Assembly (NCBI GenBank): GCA_012800995.1
Contig: JAAZIH010000197.1
Coordinates: forward strand, 1-17,103
From: Chloroflexota bacterium
GTDB taxonomy: Bacteria > Chloroflexota > Anaerolineae > Anaerolineales > Anaerolineaceae
Length of the DNA: 17,103 nt
Direction of reading: 5' to 3'
Part shown: piece by piece, positions 13,491 to 17,103 of the stretch
Layout of the letters: each line of letters begins with the position of its first letter
How positions within the stretch are numbered: the first letter of the stretch is position 1
The notes under the pieces: model-generated
Seen by the model: only the letters and a program-made list of their open reading frames with translations
Database searches by the model: none
Told to the model about the DNA's origin: nothing
Position numbers and translations under genes: made by a program

Positions 13491-14504
13491 ATGTCAGACA
13501 ACCTAAGCATATTGATCCCTATGGCAGGTTTAGGCTCTCGCTTACGGCCCTTAACCTGGAGCAGACCCAAACCCCTGCTCTCGCTCGCCGGAGCCACCGT
13601 GCTGGATCATCTTTTGGCAATGTTCAAAACCATTCCTAATCAAGAAGACATCGAATATATTTTTATTATGTCTCCCGGGCAAGAACCGGTCATAAAATCG
13701 TTCATGCAGAAGCATCATCCTGAGAAAAATGTGCAATATGTGGAGCAACGCACCATGCGTGGTCAGTCAGATGCGCTTTGGCAAGCCCGTTCCTATATGG
13801 ATGGCCCCACATTGACCATATTCTCTGACACCCTCATCGACAGCGACTTTAGCAGCTTGCAAAACGAGACTGCCGATGCCATCGCCTGGGTAAAACCCGT
13901 ACCTGACCCACGCCGTTTTGGTGTGGTGGAAGTTGACCACACCGGTTATGTAACCCAACTCATTGAAAAACCAAACGAAATGCGCAATAACCTGGCAGTG
14001 GTAGGTTGCTACTACTTTAAAGAAGGCAAGGATCTTACCAAAGCCATTAAAGAGCAGATTTCGCGCAATGTATCTCTCAAAGGTGAATACTTTTTAGTAG
14101 ACGCGCTGAATATCCTGCTTGAAGAAGGCTGTAAAATGCGCATAGAACAAGTGAATACCTGGCTCGACGCAGGCACATCTGAAGCCTTGCTTGATACCAA
14201 CCGCCATCTCCTGGAAAACGGTCGCGACAACATCAAAGACGGACTCACGCTTGAGGACAGTGTCATCCGACCGCCTGTTTTTATTCATCCCGCAGCACGG
14301 GTGACTGGCTCGATCATCGGGCCCTTCACCTCAATTGGCGAAAATTGCGTGGTGCAAAACAGTTCTATTCGCGATTCAATCCTCAGTCCAGGTGCGCATG
14401 TGAGCAATTCGCAACTGGACGCTTCGCTCATTGGCTATGATTGTGTTATCAACTCGTTAAATGGCAAATTCAACCTGGGAGACAATTCCTGGGCAAGCTC
14501 TTAA
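13491..14504 (+). CDS. NDP-sugar pyrophosphorylase (RmlA/GlmU-type nucleotidyltransferase)
   Basis: Transfers a nucleotidyl group from an NTP to a sugar 1-phosphate, giving an activated sugar for cell-envelope or polysaccharide synthesis. The 337-residue protein shows the glycosyl-nucleotidyltransferase signature at 13-28 (GLGSRLRPLT then PKP), and a metal-site SDTLID segment replaces the commoner GD pair. EKPNE and a GEYFLVDALN stretch mark the catalytic domain. The C-terminal part (about 250-337) has hexapeptide-like repeats (VFIHPAARVTGSIIGPFTSIGENC) expected of a left-handed beta helix. The ATG at 13491 has GGAGG 6 nt upstream; an upstream in-frame start is not supported. Sugar and nucleotide specificity cannot be read from sequence. 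It is followed 34 bp later by an aminotransferase gene in the same direction. Confidence 0.87.
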   Translation: MSDNLSILIPMAGLGSRLRPLTWSRPKPLLSLAGATVLDHLLAMFKTIPNQEDIEYIFIMSPGQEPVIKSFMQKHHPEKNVQYVEQRTMRGQSDALWQARSYMDGPTLTIFSDTLIDSDFSSLQNETADAIAWVKPVPDPRRFGVVEVDHTGYVTQLIEKPNEMRNNLAVVGCYYFKEGKDLTKAIKEQISRNVSLKGEYFLVDALNILLEEGCKMRIEQVNTWLDAGTSEALLDTNRHLLENGRDNIKDGLTLEDSVIRPPVFIHPAARVTGSIIGPFTSIGENCVVQNSSIRDSILSPGAHVSNSQLDASLIGYDCVINSLNGKFNLGDNSWASS

Positions 14505-14538
14505 GCATAACAAAAACAAATTCTATAAAGGAGATTCG

Positions 14539-15696
14539 ATGATCGATTTCATAAACCCACGCGTTACTGGCCTAAAACCATCCGGCATTCGAAAATACTT
14601 TGATATCGCCCTTACCATGGACGATGTCATCTCGCTTGGTTTAGGGGAACCCGACTTTACCACACCGCAACCCATCGTTGAGGCTGGTATTCGCGCGCTA
14701 AAAGAAGGCGCTACCCACTATACCGCGAACCTGGGACTCTTGGAACTGCGCCAGGAGCTTGGCGCCCATTTGGATAAACTCTACAAGGTCAACTACGCGC
14801 CCGATGAAATCATCATCACTGTAGGTGTATCCGAAGCACTTTATCTCACCTGCACAGCTATCTTGCAGCCCGGTGATGAGGTCATCATTCCAACACCAGC
14901 TTTTGTTTCTTACGAACCGGAAGTCAAACTGGCTGGTGGTGTTGTCGTTGAGGTGGCAACATACGAAGAAAATCTCTTTGTGCCAAAAATTGAAGATATT
15001 GCTGCCGCGATTACTGATAAGACCAAAGCCATTGTTCTCACTTACCCCAACAATCCCACTGGCGCTGTAGCCAGCCGTGAAACTTTATTGCAAATCGCGG
15101 AACTTGCCCAAAAGCATAACTTCCTGGTAATCGCTGATGAAGTCTATGACCGCCTGGTCTACGGGCAAGAGCATGTTTGTTTCTCCGCTTTGCCTGGTAT
15201 GAAAGAGCGCACCATTCTTTTGGGCGGTTGGTCAAAGTCTTATGCTATGACAGGCTGGCGTTTGGGTTATGCCTGCTCTCACCGCGAGATCATTAGCGCC
15301 ATGGTGCGTGTGCATCAGTTCTCGGTCATGTGTGCGCCGATTATGGCACAATATGCTGGACTTGAAGCTTTGCGTGTTGGCGAGCCTTATGTGCTGGAAA
15401 TGGTTGCCGAATACGACCGCCGTCGCAAGCTGATTGTGGACGGTTTCAACACCTTGAACATGCCTACTTTTGAGCCTAAAGGCGCTTTTTACTGCTTCCC
15501 GCGTATCTCGGGCTTTGGCGTGAGCGACGAGGAATTTTGTATGGGGCTACTCAAGGAAGAAGGCGTGGTTATTGTGCCTGGTGACAGCTTTGGCGACGCA
15601 GGCATCGGCTTCGCGCGAGCTTCCTATGCGACATCTTACGAACAAATCGAAAAAGCGCTTGAGCGCATTGCACGCTATATCAAGAAATTTGGCTAA
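14539..15696 (+). CDS. Class I/II aminotransferase, fold type I (aspartate-aminotransferase-like)
   Basis: PLP-dependent transaminase of the aspartate/aromatic group. The 385-residue protein is of usual length. The N-terminal LGLGEPDF and HYTANLGLLELRQ motifs are followed by the PLP pocket, YPNNPTGAV, ADEVYDRLVYG and the Schiff-base lysine K233 in WSKSYAMTGWRLGY. The C-terminal RASYATS carries the substrate carboxylate-binding Arg. The preferred amino acid is uncertain. The ATG at 14539 has AAAGGAG 5 nt upstream. The gene is likely transcribed with the preceding nucleotidyltransferase. A dehydrogenase gene of glutamate type lies 175 bp downstream, which makes metabolic sense because transaminases feed on the glutamate/2-oxoglutarate pair, although transcription may be separate. 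Confidence 0.92.
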   Translation: MIDFINPRVTGLKPSGIRKYFDIALTMDDVISLGLGEPDFTTPQPIVEAGIRALKEGATHYTANLGLLELRQELGAHLDKLYKVNYAPDEIIITVGVSEALYLTCTAILQPGDEVIIPTPAFVSYEPEVKLAGGVVVEVATYEENLFVPKIEDIAAAITDKTKAIVLTYPNNPTGAVASRETLLQIAELAQKHNFLVIADEVYDRLVYGQEHVCFSALPGMKERTILLGGWSKSYAMTGWRLGYACSHREIISAMVRVHQFSVMCAPIMAQYAGLEALRVGEPYVLEMVAEYDRRRKLIVDGFNTLNMPTFEPKGAFYCFPRISGFGVSDEEFCMGLLKEEGVVIVPGDSFGDAGIGFARASYATSYEQIEKALERIARYIKKFG

Positions 15697-15709
15697 TCGC
15701 GTGAAGGTG

Positions 15710-15738
15710 TTGCGCAAAACGACAATTTGCGATATGGT
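15710..15738 (+). promoter_or_regulatory. Possible promoter overlapping an inverted repeat
   Basis: TTGCGC (15710-15715) and TATGGT (15733-15738) are separated by 17 bp and are a weak -35/-10 pair. The CGCAAA/TTTGCG palindrome lies between and over them, so a DNA-binding regulator could block it. Confidence 0.3.
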
Positions 15739-15802
15739 TAAGGTGTTAAGCACGCGAGGAGATATGGGACTAAGGACCTTCTCAATTGAACACATCAACA
15801 CA

Positions 15803-15840
15803 GGCTGGTGCCCTATTTCGCGTACCAGTCTTTCTTTTTT
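15803..15840 (+). terminator. Attenuator-like hairpin before gdh
   Basis: A nine-pair stem (two G.U) joins 15803-15811 to 15822-15830, followed by TTTCTTTTTT. It ends 31 bp before the dehydrogenase start codon, too close for a separate normal promoter. It therefore lies in the gene's own leader or ends aminotransferase read-through. Confidence 0.6.
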
Positions 15841-15871
15841 CAAAACAATACCCTATAAAGGAGACTAATTT

Positions 15872-17103
15872 ATGTCAGAAAACACTAATGCTTTTACTAT
15901 GGCGCAAGCTCAATTCGATAAAGTGGCTGATCAACTCAATCTCAGCCAGGATATTCGCGATATGTTGCGCTGGCCACTGAAACAGTTCACCGTCCGTATT
16001 CCCGTTCGCATGGACGATGGCACCTTGCGTGTCTTCACCGGCTTCCGCGTGCAGCATAACGATGTGCGTGGTCCTAACAAGGGTGGCATACGTTTTGCCG
16101 CCGGCGAAACCATCGACACCGTCAACGCTTTGGCAATGTGGATGACCTGGAAAACAGCCGTTGCTGATATCCCCCTCGGTGGCGGTAAAGGTGGTGTGGA
16201 CGTGGATCCCTCAACACTGTCTGACGGCGAAAAAGAACGCCTCGTTCGTGGTTACATCCGCGCGCTCTGGAAAGAACTTGGTCCCCGCATTGATGTGCCC
16301 GCGCCTGATGTTGGCACCAACGCCCAAATGATGGGCTGGATGATGGACGAATTTTCCGCCATCGTTGGCCAATATACCCCTGGCGTTATCACCGGAAAAC
16401 CCCTCGGTGGTGGCGGATCAGAAGGCCGCACTGAGGCGACCGGTTTTGGTGTTTGTATCAACATACGCGAAGCGATGAAGCACCTCGGCATCAACCCCAA
16501 AGAAACCAAAGCTGTGCTACAAGGTTTTGGTAACGTTGGCCAATATGTTGCCATCGGCTATCCCCTTTACGTGGGTGGCAAAGTGATCTGCGTTTCTTGC
16601 TGGGACCGCGAAGATCGCAAATCTTACACTTTCACCAAGGAAGATGGTATCGACGCAATGTTCCTGAAGAGTATCACCGACCAATACGGCACCATCGACA
16701 AAGAAAAAGCCAAAGCAGCTGGCTACCTGATCGAAGATGGCAATGCCTGGCTTTCCAAGGATGTTGACGTGGTTATTCCTGCCGCGCTTGAAGGTCAAAT
16801 TACTGGCGAAACCGTGCATCAAATTCACGCCAATGTGAAGATGATTGCCGAAGCTGCCAACGGACCCACCACTCCCGATGCCGACAAAGTGATTGCGGAA
16901 CGCGGTATCTTCCTGGTGCCCGACTTCCTGTGCAACGCTGGTGGCGTGACTGTTTCCTACATGGAAGGCGTCCAGAACGACCAGAACTTCTACTGGTCAC
17001 GCGAAGACGTGCTTGAAAAATTAGATCACAAGATGTCGCAGGCATTCGCCTCCGTATTGGGCATGGCACTTGACAAGAAAGTCTACATGCGCGACGCCGC
17101 TTA
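15872..17103 (+). CDS. gdhA: Glutamate dehydrogenase-type (Glu/Leu/Phe/Val) dehydrogenase, 3' end missing
   Basis: Catalyses reversible oxidative deamination, most likely glutamate to 2-oxoglutarate with NAD(P). Frame 15872 to the window end gives 410 complete codons, and families end near 415-430, so only the C-terminal tail is lost. Catalytic-domain motifs: GPNKGGIRF (K70), MTWKTAV (K94), IPLGGGKGGV (K106), VPAPDVGTN, then GFGNVG (218-223) of the Rossmann domain and CNAGGVTVSYMEGVQN near the end. The last contains the conserved Ser, with the usual EW replaced by EG. Start: ATG at 15872 with AAAGGAG 8 nt before. Substrate specificity within the family and cofactor preference cannot be settled by eye. 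The upstream leader suggests control by attenuation or an operator. Confidence 0.93.
   Translation, partial: MSENTNAFTMAQAQFDKVADQLNLSQDIRDMLRWPLKQFTVRIPVRMDDGTLRVFTGFRVQHNDVRGPNKGGIRFAAGETIDTVNALAMWMTWKTAVADIPLGGGKGGVDVDPSTLSDGEKERLVRGYIRALWKELGPRIDVPAPDVGTNAQMMGWMMDEFSAIVGQYTPGVITGKPLGGGGSEGRTEATGFGVCINIREAMKHLGINPKETKAVLQGFGNVGQYVAIGYPLYVGGKVICVSCWDREDRKSYTFTKEDGIDAMFLKSITDQYGTIDKEKAKAAGYLIEDGNAWLSKDVDVVIPAALEGQITGETVHQIHANVKMIAEAANGPTTPDADKVIAERGIFLVPDFLCNAGGVTVSYMEGVQNDQNFYWSREDVLEKLDHKMSQAFASVLGMALDKKVYMRDAA

Larger units (their letters stand above)
15697..15871 (+). promoter_or_regulatory. Structured leader before the dehydrogenase gene
   Basis: This gap begins at the aminotransferase stop codon. 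TCGCGTG (15697-15703) pairs with CACGCGA (15751-15757) and encloses CGCAAA/TTTGCG (15713-15731) and TTAA-GGTG-TTAA (15738-15749), so a three-way junction can be drawn. AAGGTGTT occurs at 15704-15711 and 15740-15747, and AACAC occurs twice downstream (15789-15793 and 15797-15801) as a possible alternative partner. GAAGGT (15703-15708) also complements ACCTTC (15776-15781). A terminator-like hairpin follows at 15803. No known riboswitch class was recognised. Confidence 0.4.

Overview
The window is ordinary-looking bacterial chromosome of moderate GC. It is gene-dense, with short Shine-Dalgarno-led operons and no transposase, phage gene, CRISPR array, rRNA or tRNA that I can find. My best guess is a Chloroflexota of the Anaerolineae type. 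That rests on the overall look of the proteins: lipoproteins and a LysM protein with Thr/Pro-rich linkers, and a class B PBP carried as a lipoprotein. It is inference and no single gene proves it.

Left half, minus strand (7641 down to 286): seven genes follow each other with overlaps or gaps of 3-42 bp and are probably one operon. In transcription order they are two small membrane proteins of unknown function, ribonuclease Z (tRNA 3' maturation), a Maf nucleotide pyrophosphatase with a Cys-rich tail, a lipoprotein class B penicillin-binding protein with an NTF2-like domain, the ribosome-assembly GTPase RsgA (TTG start), and an oligopeptide-type ABC solute-binding lipoprotein without permease genes beside it. 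The mix links RNA and ribosome maturation, nucleotide clean-up and cell-wall synthesis, so it reads as a growth operon.

Middle (7642-8081): a 440-bp gap packed with hairpins. A plus-strand promoter-like sequence at 7709-7739 and a U-tract terminator-like site at 7928-7947 bracket about 200 nt of successive stem-loops, which is a candidate structured RNA. A second hairpin cluster leads into recX. recX (8082) overlaps rny (RNase Y) by 8 bp. A strong terminator follows rny, then a UPF0173 metallo-hydrolase gene.

Right half: a bidirectional terminator (11068-11099) separates the UPF0173 gene from a convergent LysM/SdrD_B-like secreted protein. Its promoter region faces that of a small DsrE-family protein. 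Then come a lipoprotein with a probable jelly-roll domain, an NDP-sugar nucleotidyltransferase, a class I aminotransferase, and a Glu/Leu/Phe/Val-type dehydrogenase (probably glutamate dehydrogenase) cut by the window edge. The dehydrogenase gene has a 175-bp leader rich in inverted repeats. It includes a terminator-like hairpin only 31 bp before the start codon, which suggests attenuation.

The best candidates for something undescribed are the structured RNA region before recX, the gdh leader, and the two small membrane proteins heading the RNase Z operon.
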